This document shows, in pieces, positions 1 through 10,600 of a stretch of DNA of 64,000 nucleotides. The notes under the pieces were generated by a model. That model was not told the DNA's origin, did not search any database, and saw only the letters and a program-made list of their open reading frames with translations. The stretch spans positions 9,679,268 to 9,743,267 of the forward strand of contig CM056744.1 in NCBI GenBank assembly GCA_029851415.1. The letters are read 5' to 3'. The stretch comes from Eretmocerus hayati. Its lineage: Eukaryota; Arthropoda; Insecta; Hymenoptera; Aphelinidae. Numbering within the stretch: position 1 is the stretch's first letter; each line of letters begins with the position of its first letter. Position numbers and translations under genes: made by a program.

Positions 1-349
1 TTGTACAATAAAAACTATCAATGTTATAACAATGGTATTCATATTCTCGTGTCTCGCAATAACCTTACCTTAATTAACGACGGCAGCGTGAAAATTTTTG
101 AGAGCGGGTACAAACGTACCAGCTCACCACAAAAAACTCAAAATAAAACCGCCACCTCACAACGATGCTGAAAACAATGATAAATTATCTAAGAGCTTCA
201 GGTTCATAATATAATCTAGTTCTTATATAGAACACGTTGATCGACATACACGTGGATTACGAGGATGCACACCTACATATTCATAGATGAATTAATTAAT
301 TGAAAAAAAAAAAAAAAAAAAAAAATGCATAGACATTCCGCGAAGCATG
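1..349. other. AT-rich non-coding stretch with poly-A tract
   Basis: No coding signal or recognisable repeat family is visible. A pure run of 23 A occupies 303-325. It could be the tail of a retroposed element or a simple slippage tract. No tRNA-like or LINE-like sequence precedes it. Confidence 0.5.
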
Positions 350-640
350 ATGATATGACGCCTGTTGCTGCCACCGACAGGCGCGCAACAGGTACTCCCG
401 TCGCGGTAGCTCATCTCGTACTAAGCTCCTATCGCAAGCTTTTTATCTCTCTCACTCACTCACACACTTGCTTGCTTACTTATTCGAGTGTCTGATAGGT
501 GAGCGGTGAGAGAGAGAGTGAGAGAGATAGTTAGGCGCGCGACCGGTAGGCGGAGTGGGAGCCCAGGACACGCGCCGATAGAGAGTTGGTAGTGGGGCTA
601 AAGGCCGCGATTCTCTTTATGACTGGATGAGGTGTATACC
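350..640. promoter_or_regulatory. Possible promoter-like CpG-rich block with CT/GA tracts
   Basis: This is a CpG-rich island in AT-rich surroundings (several GCGCGC and CGCG words). A CTCTCTCACTCACTCACACAC-type tract near 447-470 is followed by a GAGAGAGAGTGAGAGAG tract near 508-530, so the composition flips from pyrimidine-rich to purine-rich. GAGA-type tracts and local CpG enrichment are common at insect promoters. No TATA box or coding exon can be tied to it, so the promoter reading is inference. Confidence 0.2.
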
Positions 641-1224
641 AACGACGATGAAAAAGTTATGGTGGGGATTTGCAAGGATGGGAAAAATACTCCGCCTTTA
701 CAGCTATGTATATAACATATAACTTCCTCCCCTGCGAGGAGAATGTGTATTGGGGTGCGGCTTTCTACCCTTGTACAGTGGCAGCTTGTTGCGGGCTTGA
801 TATGCGTGTAAATAAGTCTTGGAATTTTGCGAGGAAACTTGATGTCGTAAAACCGTGGGAGGAAGGTGATTTTTTTGAGTTAGTAAACGCGTCAATGGTA
901 GAATAATAATTTATGGTTAAGATAATTAAATTTCGGAGAAATGAGAAATAACTCAGGTGAGACACAAGAGTATTTGAGCCTGCTATGGTAAGACCCTAAA
1001 GATTGAAGCTTTGGAAAGTTGATGAAGAAATCGTCCCGTTCAAAGGGACCCGTAAAGAAAATTGACGATATTACGTAGTTATTTTATTGAATGTACAAGA
1101 GTCCATCTTCTGGTCAAGGATTGAACATTACTGTATTATCTTGTGAAGAGGTGATTAATCTTGTGAATACGTAGTTTTGATCTGGGAAATAAGGAATTTT
1201 CACTTCTCAACACATTCATTCCCA
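640..1224. other. Unassigned intergenic sequence
   Basis: Reading frames here are short and have no homology I recognise. The longest, about 78 codons from 670, has no splice context or coding-like composition. Confidence 0.4.
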
Positions 1225-1495
1225 GTGTTCGAATATAATGAACAGTCACCAACAATCGGTGATTATTCTTTCCTGACTCGTCAGAAAAATTTGAAGAGAA
1301 GAATTCTCACAAGTCCTTATCGAGACAGAGAATCATTCAACCCAGCAATCTATATAAACTGAAGCCAAATTTCTGATTTTGTGGGAGGAAAGAAGAATAA
1401 AAACTAAAACATTTTAAAAACTCTTATTTTGACGTCTTTTATCATATATCCGTCAGGATAACATAATCGTTCCGTTAGAACTACGTTTCCAAATG
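1225..1495 (+). repeat. Dispersed repeat, copy 1 (second copy at window end)
   Basis: This segment is a diverged direct relative of 63,755-64,000. Shared landmarks in order are CAATCGGTGAT, TCCTGACTCRTC, a middle ending in TCTGATT-TGTGGGAG, a stretch with AAATATTTTAAAAA-type sequence, and a final GAACTACGTYTCCAAATGT. No coding capacity or terminal inverted repeat is seen, so the class is unknown. Confidence 0.55.
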
Positions 1496-2159
1496 TCTAG
1501 AACTCCTGATAGTGAGTGAGTCAAGTACGCAGCTTGCCTAAAATGAGAACGCACGATGGCAAGCTAATAGAATCTGAGTGCACGAAGAGACCAAAACCTA
1601 TATACTCATCGCGAGCATGCCGAGGCAGAATCGAGGGCAGAATGCTATGGCGTGCGCGTCATCCTCGCGTGTAGATTTTGGTGTCTTTGTAAGTGCTAAT
1701 GTCAATGTATGAATTATGTCTGACAAATGTTCGATGGATGTTAGTTTAGAGGATTTAAAAAGTCAAGACATCAGGGCTATACTGCAGTCTTGAAGAATGA
1801 ATGCGACTTGTTGGTTGCGTTCAAATTTTGTAAATTCCCGCCAAAAACTTGAAGTTATGAGCATGTACAAAAATATACGGCACACTTGCATAGCCTTGGG
1901 TTACCATGAGAAATTATTAGGCAGTAATGGTTGAAAGCTCTAGTGCGGTGGCGCCACAGTCTACAGCGCGGGTTTACTTATACATTTGAGGATGACTCGC
2001 AGACGAGGAAGTGTGTACGTATGTGTGTGTATCATGGCATCCTAGGTGGGTGAAATCGGAAACTTCCTCCTTTACGGCCGTCAACGATCTTGATAAGACG
2101 ATTTTCTTTACCGTGTTTGAATTTCGTGGTGTAGTTTCCGGTTGTGTTGTTAGTCGTGT
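1496..2159. other. Unassigned intergenic sequence
   Basis: This is mixed-composition DNA without an ORF, splice-framed exon or repeat family that I can identify. Confidence 0.4.
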
Positions 2160-2335
2160 AATTTGGGACGCAAGGTTCTTATTCTGGCCAGAAAAATTCG
2201 GGAAAAATTCCGGACTGACCCGACTGGGGTTCGAACCCAGGTCCCTTCGAGCGCCGAGTTTCCACCGACTACATGCCGGTCCTAACCTCTAACCGGCTGA
2301 GCCACGGACGCTCTCGGGACGAGACGAAGTGTTCG
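2160..2335 (-). repeat. tRNA-derived SINE
   Basis: On the minus strand there is a RNA polymerase III A-box-like GTGGCTCAGCCGGTTAGAGG, followed about 55 nt later by a perfect B-box-like GGTTCGAACCC. After that comes an unrelated AT-rich body containing TTTTTCCCGAATTTTT. The would-be acceptor-stem halves do not pair and the spacing exceeds a standard tRNA, so this is a SINE head rather than a tRNA gene. Confidence 0.7.
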
Positions 2336-2459
2336 AGTATGAAGTTTACTTACACGTGAGAGAGTAGATGAGTAATCTCGCATTTCAGACCGTGGTGCCA
2401 CTACACAAGAGCTTCCAAATATTACTGCCTAATACATCCAAACTCACTCGAAATGTTAC

Positions 2460-3250
2460 AGCTACCACCACCTGAGCCACCTTAAATCTCTGACCGACCA
2501 TCAAAGCAAATCTCAAAAAAAAAAAAAAAAACAAATCGCTGCACTTATCCCGTACACTCAGCGACCATCAATTTGGAATCTCTCCATAACCCCCCGATCA
2601 CCAAAAATATCGATACACATGCACACATCAAACCGATAAAGTAAGCCTCCCTCGATCTCGATTACGAAAATATCGGTAGCACACAAAATATCGACTCCGT
2701 ATACCTTCATCAATCCGATCTCCTGCACATGCACCATAATCTTTCGTCCTTCATTTTCGTATATAAAGTCGATTACACCTTCGCTCTCTTACCCATCATT
2801 GCTCAAAATAACGCTCTTCGAAAATCTTACAGAGTATATAAATATATATACCAAGGTATAATATACCCCACAGAAGTCAATGCAAACTACGCCCATCATT
2901 TTGGATTCACCGCCTCCATACTGATTATACTACATCTCTCGATATACCCCATGCATGCATGCATGTATATGCATCAAGAAAAAAACATATCTCTCATTCG
3001 TTTTTTCGTCGCCGGCGTAAACATCGGCTTCGACGTACCTTTAGCTTATTCGTGTCGACCAGTTTCTCTCTCGATACTCCAATATATGTATATATATAAG
3101 TACTCAGATAACCGCCTATATGCATGCGGAGAGTCGATCGATGTCAGGTGGGCTGAGAGAGAAAGATAATCGCCCTCGCGACGGCGGCAATTCCTGAGTG
3201 ACACCTTCCCTCCGCCCGCCATTCAATACACCACGCACACACACACAATA
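2460..3250. other. C-rich low-complexity block (left half of a skew switch)
   Basis: The + strand is conspicuously poor in G and rich in C, A and T, including an A-tract near 2,515 and TATATA or GCATGCATGCATG stretches. A 146-codon open frame at 2,729-3,169 arises from this low complexity and has no coding character. A CpG-rich core follows, then a G/T-rich block. Confidence 0.45.
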
Positions 3251-3570
3251 CAGAGTAAAATATATATCACACATTATTACGACGTTATACCTGTATATCT
3301 CGTATTTATGGTATCAGTTCCGCCAGAGCCGATGAGATCCGCTTGAGAGGATTCTAACCAGCTGATGCCACGCGCGCGATGCCTTGGTATATTATAAGTA
3401 TTGGAGGTTATGTACGTCGCGATTTGCGCGGGACGCCAGACGACGCGACGAATACGACGACGTTAGACGATATATATCGAGAATATCGCATTAAAGCGAT
3501 AATTGCTTCGAGTGCTGGGTTGATGTTGTTGTTGTCGTCATCGTCGTTTTTTTCATTTCTTTTCAGGTGA
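3180..3570. promoter_or_regulatory. Possible promoter-like CpG-rich core
   Basis: CG dinucleotides are dense (CCTCGCGACGGCGGC near 3,173, then ACGCGCGCGATG, GTCGCGATTTGCGCGGGACG and CGACGCGACGAATACGACGACG between 3,368 and 3,460). The core sits where the + strand changes from C-rich to G/T-rich. This pattern resembles an unmethylated transcription start or origin, but no exon can be attached to it. Confidence 0.2.
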
Positions 3571-4284
3571 CAAGTCGAGCGAGAGTAATAGCCCCGTCCA
3601 CCTGTATACGAGAAATGGTGCAGATTATATGTATATGGAAGAGGTGGACTATTTTCTTTTTTTTTAGATGGTGTTGTGGGAGAGATGTGAGATGAGTGGG
3701 TTGACGTGTAGCGGGAGGCTTATCGCGGTACGATGCGGATGCGATTGACGAGCAGGTGATGCGATTATAAAATGGAATGAAGGATTAAAGAGTCTAGATG
3801 CAAATTTGTTTTATTAACACTAAATGATAGGTTAGGTATGTCGACGGAGAAGGGATCAGAGCAGGTCTTGAAATTCTTGGAATCGACCCTTTCAACAGTA
3901 TAAGTGCAATCAGGAGAAACTTTATTTGATATGTTTGATTGTACTACGCATCTTTACGTAAGTACCGCTTCACAGTAAGTATCACTGATAAACAACAAGA
4001 GGTTTTTTTATCCATGTTCATATCTGTCTAATGTATTCCTCATTCTTAATCGTAAAGGATACTAACGTGAAGAATCGTTACGTTAATCGTAAAGAATCCA
4101 ACCGTTCATACACCGATAGACTGCATGAATGGTTTTCAACTTCATTCTCAGCGGGCTGGAAGACATTTTTATTCTACGCTGTTTGTATGATCTAGTCAAT
4201 GATTTATTGATCGGTAACTTTGACTCACAAAAATCTCAAAACTCGTCCCGAATCAATTTAGAGAATTCTTGGTATCAGAATACT
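3571..4284. other. G/T-rich then AT-rich intergenic sequence
   Basis: 3,600-3,780 is G/T-rich on the + strand and mirrors the C-rich block before 3,180. The remainder is ordinary AT-rich DNA with no supported feature. Confidence 0.4.
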
Positions 4285-4395
4285 TGTTTGCGTTAGATTC
4301 GACCGGGATCCAAACCCACGTCCCTCTCGAGCAATGAAGTTGACTGGGATCGAACTCACTACCAGATGAGACCAGAATGCTTTGTATTGGTAGAG
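4285..4395 (-). repeat. Degraded tRNA-derived SINE fragment
   Basis: The minus strand reads TCTGGTCTCATCTGGTAGTGAG, then TTCGATCCCAG, then GTGGGTTTGGATCCCGG. This resembles an A-box region and two B-box-like motifs of a mutated tRNA-type SINE head. It differs from the 2.2-kb copy, so it is either a separate family or very old. Confidence 0.45.
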
Positions 4396-5890
4396 ATCAC
4401 GAAGTGAAGATTCTGCGATCTTATGAGGAGCACCATCGGTCCTACTCTGAATTTCTGAGTGATTGTGTTTATGACTTTGTGTCAAGAATTCGTCATCCTG
4501 ATCGATAGACTCGAGACAATGGTTTCCTAGGTTGAGCAGAGTGGATCAAATAGTATGTATTTTTCAGTAAAATACATTATTGACAGGACTGAATATGTAT
4601 ACCGACCTATGATCAACCGATTAAATCCGAGACCGTGGCTAGAAGGGTATCATCGTTATCATAACAACAGCACTCGTCATCTTCACATCTCGCATAAGAC
4701 ATGTGGAGGTATAGAAGGTGCTGACATTCTGAGAAGCACCAATTCTCTTCACATGGATCACCTGCAAGTAGTGAATTTTTCATCCCATCCAGAAGAGCTA
4801 TTCACTTCATTAACCTACTTCTTGTAATAATCAAGAGTCAAGCAATCAAAATTTGCTTTGACTAGTTTCGTACCACACACTGATGCTTACAACAAAGAAA
4901 ACGACTAGATTCGTCAGATTTTCTGGATTCATTGATTCAAAAATCAAAAGATATATAGATGGATTGTGAATTTTGAAGAGAAAGACTCACTTCTTCTCTT
5001 TCTCCTCCCTATGTAGAAGAGATTGTCCACACCAAAGGCAAACTTTTATTCACCATAAGGAGAAAAGTAAATCATAATAAATAGTCAGAAAATTATATAT
5101 ATCTTACGCTTCCTATGGATATGATTTAGTGCGTCACTTTTGGATATCCGAATTGTTGTCACAATCACAATACTAATTATAATAATGGACAGGAGTTTCA
5201 TTATCACTGGTGCAAAAGTCGTGCTTAAGCTTTGCATTTGTTGGTTGTTCACTCCAACCACTTTCTACGATCGTTTCATGAAATAATAGCTCGATATTCT
5301 TGTCTGTGATTGATTTGCGACATGATACTCCGATAAACGAAAAACTTTCCAGTATTTATACATTCGATATTAATTTCAACTTTTTGTGGATCGAAGATCA
5401 GATATAATGTCGAATATCGAGCAAATTGGATTGTATAGTGTAAGATCGTATTCGGTTGATCAATTTGAGCGCGTCTCGCATAGTTTGTACAAGTGACAAG
5501 AAGTCTAAATTGCGACTCACATCATAAACTACAACAGATAACGCCTAAAGATACTTAGAATTGAAAGCTATTTTTCGATCGAATCGAGTTCAGGCTGAAA
5601 CCAAAATTCGTCCTCTAAATGTATTCTACGGATCTCTGCTCACTTTCGAAAGAATGTTGATCAATAATTTGGCTTGAGTATCACAATTTCTGACCGCTTT
5701 CTTCCATATGTCAATGGATACGGGAGAATGCAGTGGATCCTGAACCATAACACTTGAGTGCTCAGCCAAAATTTGTCCGACCAGATCGGTCGAATCGGGT
5801 TGCATATGTGAAAGGTATGAGATATAATGGGTGGCCGTATGAGTGATGGGTAGTGAGTTGGGTAAATGCGTGGATGGGTGGTTGGGTGAA
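4396..5890. other. Unassigned AT-rich intergenic sequence
   Basis: There are only short frames and no splice-framed exon. A 119-codon minus-strand frame at 5,626-5,985 is produced largely by the adjacent GGAT repeat and is not credible as a gene. Confidence 0.4.
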
Positions 5891-6235
5891 TGAATGGATG
5901 TATGGAAGGATGGATGGATGGATGGATGGATGGATGGATGGGAATGGGAGATGGAAGATGGCGGGTGGCAGTTGGGAGATGGCAAATGGCAGTTGGAAGT
6001 TGGGAGGTGGGAGATGGGGAATGGGAGTTACAAGTTGGGAGATAGAAGATGGATGATAGGAAATGGATTCTGGGGTCGGAACATGAGGGATGGATACTAG
6101 GATAGGAGATGATGGTCGCAAGTTGGGAGATAGAAGGCGGGAGATGTGAGATAGGGACTGGGACATGGGGGTGGAAGATTGAAGATGGATGATAAGAACT
6201 GGGAGATGGGAGATGGGAGTGAGAATGCGAATGCG
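5891..6235 (+). repeat. GGAT microsatellite grading into GGGAGATGG minisatellite
   Basis: Near-perfect GGAT (ATGG) repeats run from about 5,905 to 5,940. Degenerate purine-rich units of the form GGGAGATGG/GGCAGTTGG follow to about 6,235. The + strand is almost pyrimidine-free in places, which creates misleading long open frames on both strands. Confidence 0.85.
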
Positions 6236-6855
6236 AATGGTTGTTTCGATAGTTTCAGTACCATAAATTGATTCATGCTGAATATTCTATCTACATCTTT
6301 GTTATGTGGAAAGGGTGAAATATAGTACGTTACTTGGCCATGTGGGTTATGGGTGGCCTCGTGTTAGCTACGCTAAGTGAGTAGGTTGGTGGTTAGTCGG
6401 GTGAGTGTGACAATAATTAGTTGGATTGTTCTATTGGTGTAACTGATTATTATTTGTTAATTATCTGACACTAATTAATTGATTCATTGATTTGTCGTGT
6501 TTCCTGTACTATTTAAGGATGGTGAACATCGAAAACTTTCGACCTCTTGGTTTGACAACTTTTGATCATTTTGACACTGGCAGGATTCAAAGTTCCCCAT
6601 CAAATGGTCATCCTAATAAGTTTTCCATACGACTGACGATGAGACGGGAAAGACGACGGAAAAATGGACAACGTGAAAAGTGTTGCGTGATTGAAATATA
6701 ATAATACTCAAGACGCCATATCATCAAAGTATTAGTCTCAGAAAAATTAAAAATTCAGGCTATTGCAAACTTACACCGCTGAGAATGAGTCCACTGTTGA
6801 TTTTATACGAATTGTATTTGATGTGGAATAATAAATCCATGAAAATAATATCCCC
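6236..6855. other. Unassigned intergenic sequence
   Basis: No gene, repeat family or regulatory motif is recognised beyond local AT-rich runs. Confidence 0.4.
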
Positions 6856-7400
6856 GTGAAATCGCAAATCTCATCATCCAAAGATACTCATGTGCCCCAA
6901 TCGACAATAAAACTCGTCACCGAATTTATCATGCCCGGAAAATCGCCCTTTATACGCCTCCGAAATATATTCTACACCCGATCAAAATCACCCCTCACAA
7001 TCAAAGCCCACCCCAACCCCATTGCGCAACGAGACAAAGCACTAACGACACCATCATATATATATATATTACACTATATCCAGATAATCTCATATATTAT
7101 CTACCCGACTCTTCTCTTTCCCATGATTCCCACAACATACTAGTTGCTCCGTTGCCGTCAAAGCCATATTCTGTATCATACTTATGTATTGCGACCTGTT
7201 GCTTTGTCTACATAAAATTCACGCGTATAACATATATATAAAGTCATGCCTCCCCCCGCAAAACGTTAACCACCCCATCCAACATACCAAATATCATAGA
7301 TATTGTATAATAGACAGAACGAGAGTCGCAATATCACCCCTAGATAAAAAGAAGAGGCGCTCATCGTTTTCCCACCCCGTGTCGGTGGTTTAGAAGACCA
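6856..7400. other. C-rich low-complexity block followed by CG core
   Basis: The + strand is C/A/T-rich and G-poor until about 7,330. A short CG-containing core (GGCGCTCATCG, CACCCCGTGTCGGTGG) follows, and then a G-rich block at 7,555-7,740. The 95-codon frame at 6,856-7,143 reflects composition only. Confidence 0.4.
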
Positions 7401-7782
7401 GGTGCTCGTTGGAAATTTCATACACGATATTTTTTCACATATATAAATGTATAGCGAGTAGAGTGTGGATACATTTTTGCTGTAATCAATAAAATCACGA
7501 GTGACGGAATGTCACGATGTGTATTATATATATATATCAGAGATGTACTGTGAATGATGTGAGATCATGATGGTGGTGGTAGTTGAGGAGGTTCGAAAGC
7601 AGGTTAAAGGTGGGAAAATGCTCTGGATTTTTTACTGAATTGTCAGGGAATTTTCAGAGATTATGGGGTGGCTGATTTTAAGGAGTGAGGTGCAGGTGAT
7701 GATTTTGTGGGAAGGAAGGAAAATTTATGAATTATGTAGTCTGACTCACACGATGAAAAATATAATATGTATGATAAGAACT

Positions 7783-8030
7783 GTGGCAGCGAGCTTAGAG
7801 CTCTCGCCATCCACTCGAAAGGTCGTGGGTTCGATCCTCGGTGCCGGCACCACTGGAAATTTTTTCAAGTGTCTCTACCGTAGTTCCGGTGGTTTGGAAT
7901 CTTGGATTAAACTGTAGGTCCAGTGGAGATGTAAAATTTACTTCCCCGTGCACTTCGCCTCAATAAAAGAGAAGTGTCGGAGATGGACTTCTCGTCTCCA
8001 ATATAAGGAACCAGCCTGCGCACAGGAGAA
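7783..8030 (+). repeat. tRNA-derived SINE
   Basis: The segment contains GTGGCAGCGAGCTTAGAGC (A-box-like) and then GTCGTGGGTTCGATCCTCGG with B-box GGTTCGATCC, followed by GTGCCGGCACC. The body includes CCTCAATAAAAGAGAAG and GGAGATGGACTTCTCGTCTCC and ends next to the TA-flanked element at 8,035. The tRNA fold is incomplete (no pairing acceptor stem), so a SINE fits better than a tRNA gene. Confidence 0.7.
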
Positions 8031-8034
8031 ATTA

Positions 8035-8296
8035 GGGTGCGTCCACAAATGATGCATATGCATGCATATGCATTTCTCACTAGACATATGCACTGCACAT
8101 GTGCAGCTCATCGAATTTCAGCCAAAACCAGACGGATTTCGTCGAATTCTGCTTTGGATCAGCCGGTAACGAAGCTAAGACCTGAACCGACTCAAATTAG
8201 TAATTCTCTCATGTAAGCACTTCAATTTTTGCTCAAGTTCGATGAGCTGCACATATGCATGTGTGAAGTGCATATGCATCATTTGTGGACGCACCC
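8035..8296. mobile_element. Palindromic MITE, TA target duplication
   Basis: This 262-bp element begins GGGTGCGTCCACAAATGATG and ends with its inverted complement CATCATTTGTGGACGCACCC, with TA on both sides. The inverted region continues with GCATATGCA and GAGCTGCACAT-type words, making it foldback-like. There is no ORF. TA duplications fit Tc1/mariner-type mobilisation. Relatives lie at 38,514-38,768 and, as a start only, at 8,310. Confidence 0.8.
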
Positions 8297-8309
8297 TAAA
8301 GGTGCGTTA

Positions 8310-8340
8310 GGGTGCGTCCACAAATTAGCTGCTTTTGCAT
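8310..8340 (+). mobile_element. Truncated end of the 8,035-type MITE
   Basis: TA followed by GGGTGCGTCCACAAATTAGC repeats the terminal sequence of the adjacent element immediately after its right flank. No matching opposite end is seen downstream, so this is a solo terminus or a broken copy. Confidence 0.55.
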
Positions 8341-9395
8341 GTTTGTCTGCCTGGTGTATTACATGCCAAATACTAGTTGATGTAAGAATTGACCTGGGAT
8401 AAAAAAATGAAATGAAAAATCATTAACTCTCCCATCAGGAATATGATGTGTTCGTATCGGATATGGTCACACTCCAGGGTGTGAAGTATCAGGGTCATCA
8501 TGGTTGAACCCTGATTCAGAACTTTGTGATGACGGTCAGAAATTATTAAGTTATCATGATAAAATCAGAAATGATTGAGTTCACAGAATGCAAACGTACT
8601 CTGGATGATTCAAATGTTAAAATAAACTCACACGACCAATATCAATCAGGCAAACACCAACTGAATTTCAAATTAGCTTGACAATCTCATCTATATCTCA
8701 TAGGTATTAACCAGATTCATCTACTTTTGCACGTGGAATCTTGGAGTTCACCAACTAGTAGTTCCCAACTATTTTCCGGTTGCGGTATGAAAAAGTATTA
8801 TCCGATACACGGGAGTAAAACCTATTTTCCGCATCCTCGTGATGAACTCGACCATCTTTTGCGGCTCCCGAAAGCCAAAAATCCATCACTCGGATGCGAA
8901 AAACATGTTTCTCTACCCTCATAAAAATGCACTATCGATACAACTATTGAGGTGAAAAAACGATGACAAAACTAACAAATGTTGACTTTCGAGTTTGGGT
9001 TTTTATTTTTTCTTTGCTCCCATTACAGGACTTGATCTTTCTTCATTGGCTTCCGTTCCCATAGAATGCTCAAGTATTTTCTAGAACTTTTCAAAATTCT
9101 TGAAGAGATCTTTTTCAAGTTATCACAAAATAATGTCAAAACTCGAAAGTCTACTGTGCCGCCTGTAACAGACTGCACTGGAACCGAAAGAGTATAAGAA
9201 AAGAAATCAAACATGATTTCAAAATATCGGGAATCTCACAGAATTATCACAAGACGCTCAACTCCCGCGCAGCAGGAAAAAGACCAGTAGCAGATAATAC
9301 AACTCCCTCTCCATAAAATATGTATCAAATATATCGTCTTATTACGCCAAAGAGCGTATCATAAGAAAAAAAGTACAAGTACGATAACGATTATA
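8341..9395. other. Unassigned intergenic sequence
   Basis: AT-rich sequence with short frames only. No supported gene or repeat. Confidence 0.4.
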
Positions 9396-9480
9396 AGTGT
9401 CGAGAGCGACGGCGCCGCTTATAAATAGAGCAACTGATGGGCGATATGAGCGCGCGGGCAAACTTCATTTTGCGCAATAC
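9396..9480 (+). promoter_or_regulatory. Possible TATA-containing promoter
   Basis: A CG-rich stretch (GAGAGCGACGGCGCCGC) is followed by CTTATAAATAGAGC, a good TATA-box match near 9,420, and then by GAGCGCGCGGGC about 30 bp further on. The arrangement resembles a core promoter firing rightwards, but no exon with coding character follows within the next kilobase. Confidence 0.25.
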
Positions 9481-10090
9481 ACATATATCAGAATTTAAAA
9501 AAAAAAATGAATAAAACGATATGAGATCGCGTGAGTTGAGTGGGCGTCCATAAGTATAATATAACCGAGTTGACCCCTGATAATAAATTCTTCTTTCGTC
9601 TCCACCAGTGGCGTAACGAATCATCAGAGCATCAATGCACACGTATGCATAAATTAAGTGTTACGAATACACAGTTTTGCGGAAATCACATCTGAGAAAA
9701 AAATTTGCAAATGTTCGAGATGGTAGATATACGTGGCCTTGAACTCAAGACCATCAGTTGAGATTGTGCACGCGACGAGACACGAGAAAACAGCGATGGA
9801 ATAGATAATCTTTGCGATGATAGCGGAAATTATTTTCAATATTAATTCGGCTCAATCTTGACTCAGAGTTCTAGAATTCCAAAGGTTTGAATAAGGACCA
9901 AACCATGAATTCTGAGAGGGCAAATTTCACAATTTTTGAGCAGCTTTCTCCCCCTTGCATGATTTTTTGAATGAAAAATTAGACTCTATCAACCGACCTA
10001 TAAGGAATGGGAGACCCCTAGCTTCTCTTTCAAAACACCTTCGAGTAATTTATGGGTAGCCCCTTGGGAAATAGTTTGCTCCAAAAAATA

Positions 10091-10265
10091 AGGTAAATGT
10101 ACCCAACATGTCCCTCCCCCTCTTAGGTCGTTTTATCAATAATTTTGACCTACTTCAATATTTTTCCATATATTTCAGCTCTTTCGAAAATTTGTGCTAG
10201 AGCTGAGCTATCTCAATTTTCCTAATGAGTAATTTTTTTTCAACTTTGCGAGAGGGTTTACCCAA
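10091..10265 (+). mobile_element. Solo terminus of the AGGTAAGTGTACCC transposon family
   Basis: TA then AGGTAAATGTACCCAACATG followed by TCCCTCCCC matches the terminal repeat of the elements at 19,424 and 51,915. The next 150 bp resemble the subterminal region at 51,940-52,100 (GACCTACTTCAATATTTTTC). No opposite terminus is present nearby, so this is a truncated copy. Confidence 0.6.
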
Positions 10266-10324
10266 TATTACGTTTCTATGATTTAAAATGGTGTAAATAG
10301 GCGATGAAGTGCATAATTAGTAGA

Positions 10325-10600
10325 TTTCGCACCGAGATTATGAGGTTGTAGCTCACTTCTGAGCGATTGGTTTTCGGCCCGAGCCGCAAAAGAGGGTCGA
10401 AATAATTGCTCGGAAGCGGGGAACCTCAGGACCGAGGCGTGAATGCTATTTTATGCAATCATGTAAGCACATAAAAATGGGAAAATTGCATAATAGTACA
10501 TTTTGATACAAGGGTGGAAAAAAATTTTTTCACGTCCGAATGATGGGTTTCCGGCCTGAGCCGTAAGCGAAGGTCGGAGTCAACACGAGATTGCGAAAAA
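10325..10600. repeat. Dispersed hairpin-family repeat
   Basis: This segment has GCACCGAGATTATGAGGTTG, TTCTGAGCGATTGGTTTTCG, CCCGAGCCGCAAAAGAGGGTC and GCTCGGAAGCGGGGAACCTC. A second degenerate half follows (GGCCTGAGCCGTAAGCGAAGG). The two flanks pair as an imperfect inverted repeat. The same core recurs at 15.8, 16.3, 33.6-34.9 and 41.4 kb in both orientations. Confidence 0.75.

Noticed and set aside
2216..2320. tRNA gene (minus strand)
   Set aside because: A and B boxes are present, but the acceptor stem does not pair and the spacing is wrong. Better explained as a SINE head.
2729..3169. 146-codon open frame
   Set aside because: Driven by a G-poor low-complexity region with ATATAT and GCATGC repeats. 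No domain, no splice context, poor coding character.
5626..6166. 119- and 134-codon minus-strand frames
   Set aside because: Ser/Pro/His-rich translations of the GGAT and GGGAGATGG repeats.
7783..7860. tRNA gene (plus strand)
   Set aside because: B box and CG-rich arms are present, but there is no complete cloverleaf. The body continues as a SINE.
9654..9839. Signal-peptide-like frame (minus strand)
   Set aside because: Hydrophobic leader-like start, but the frame opens with TTG after an in-frame stop, has no ATG and cannot be spliced to the following open frame.
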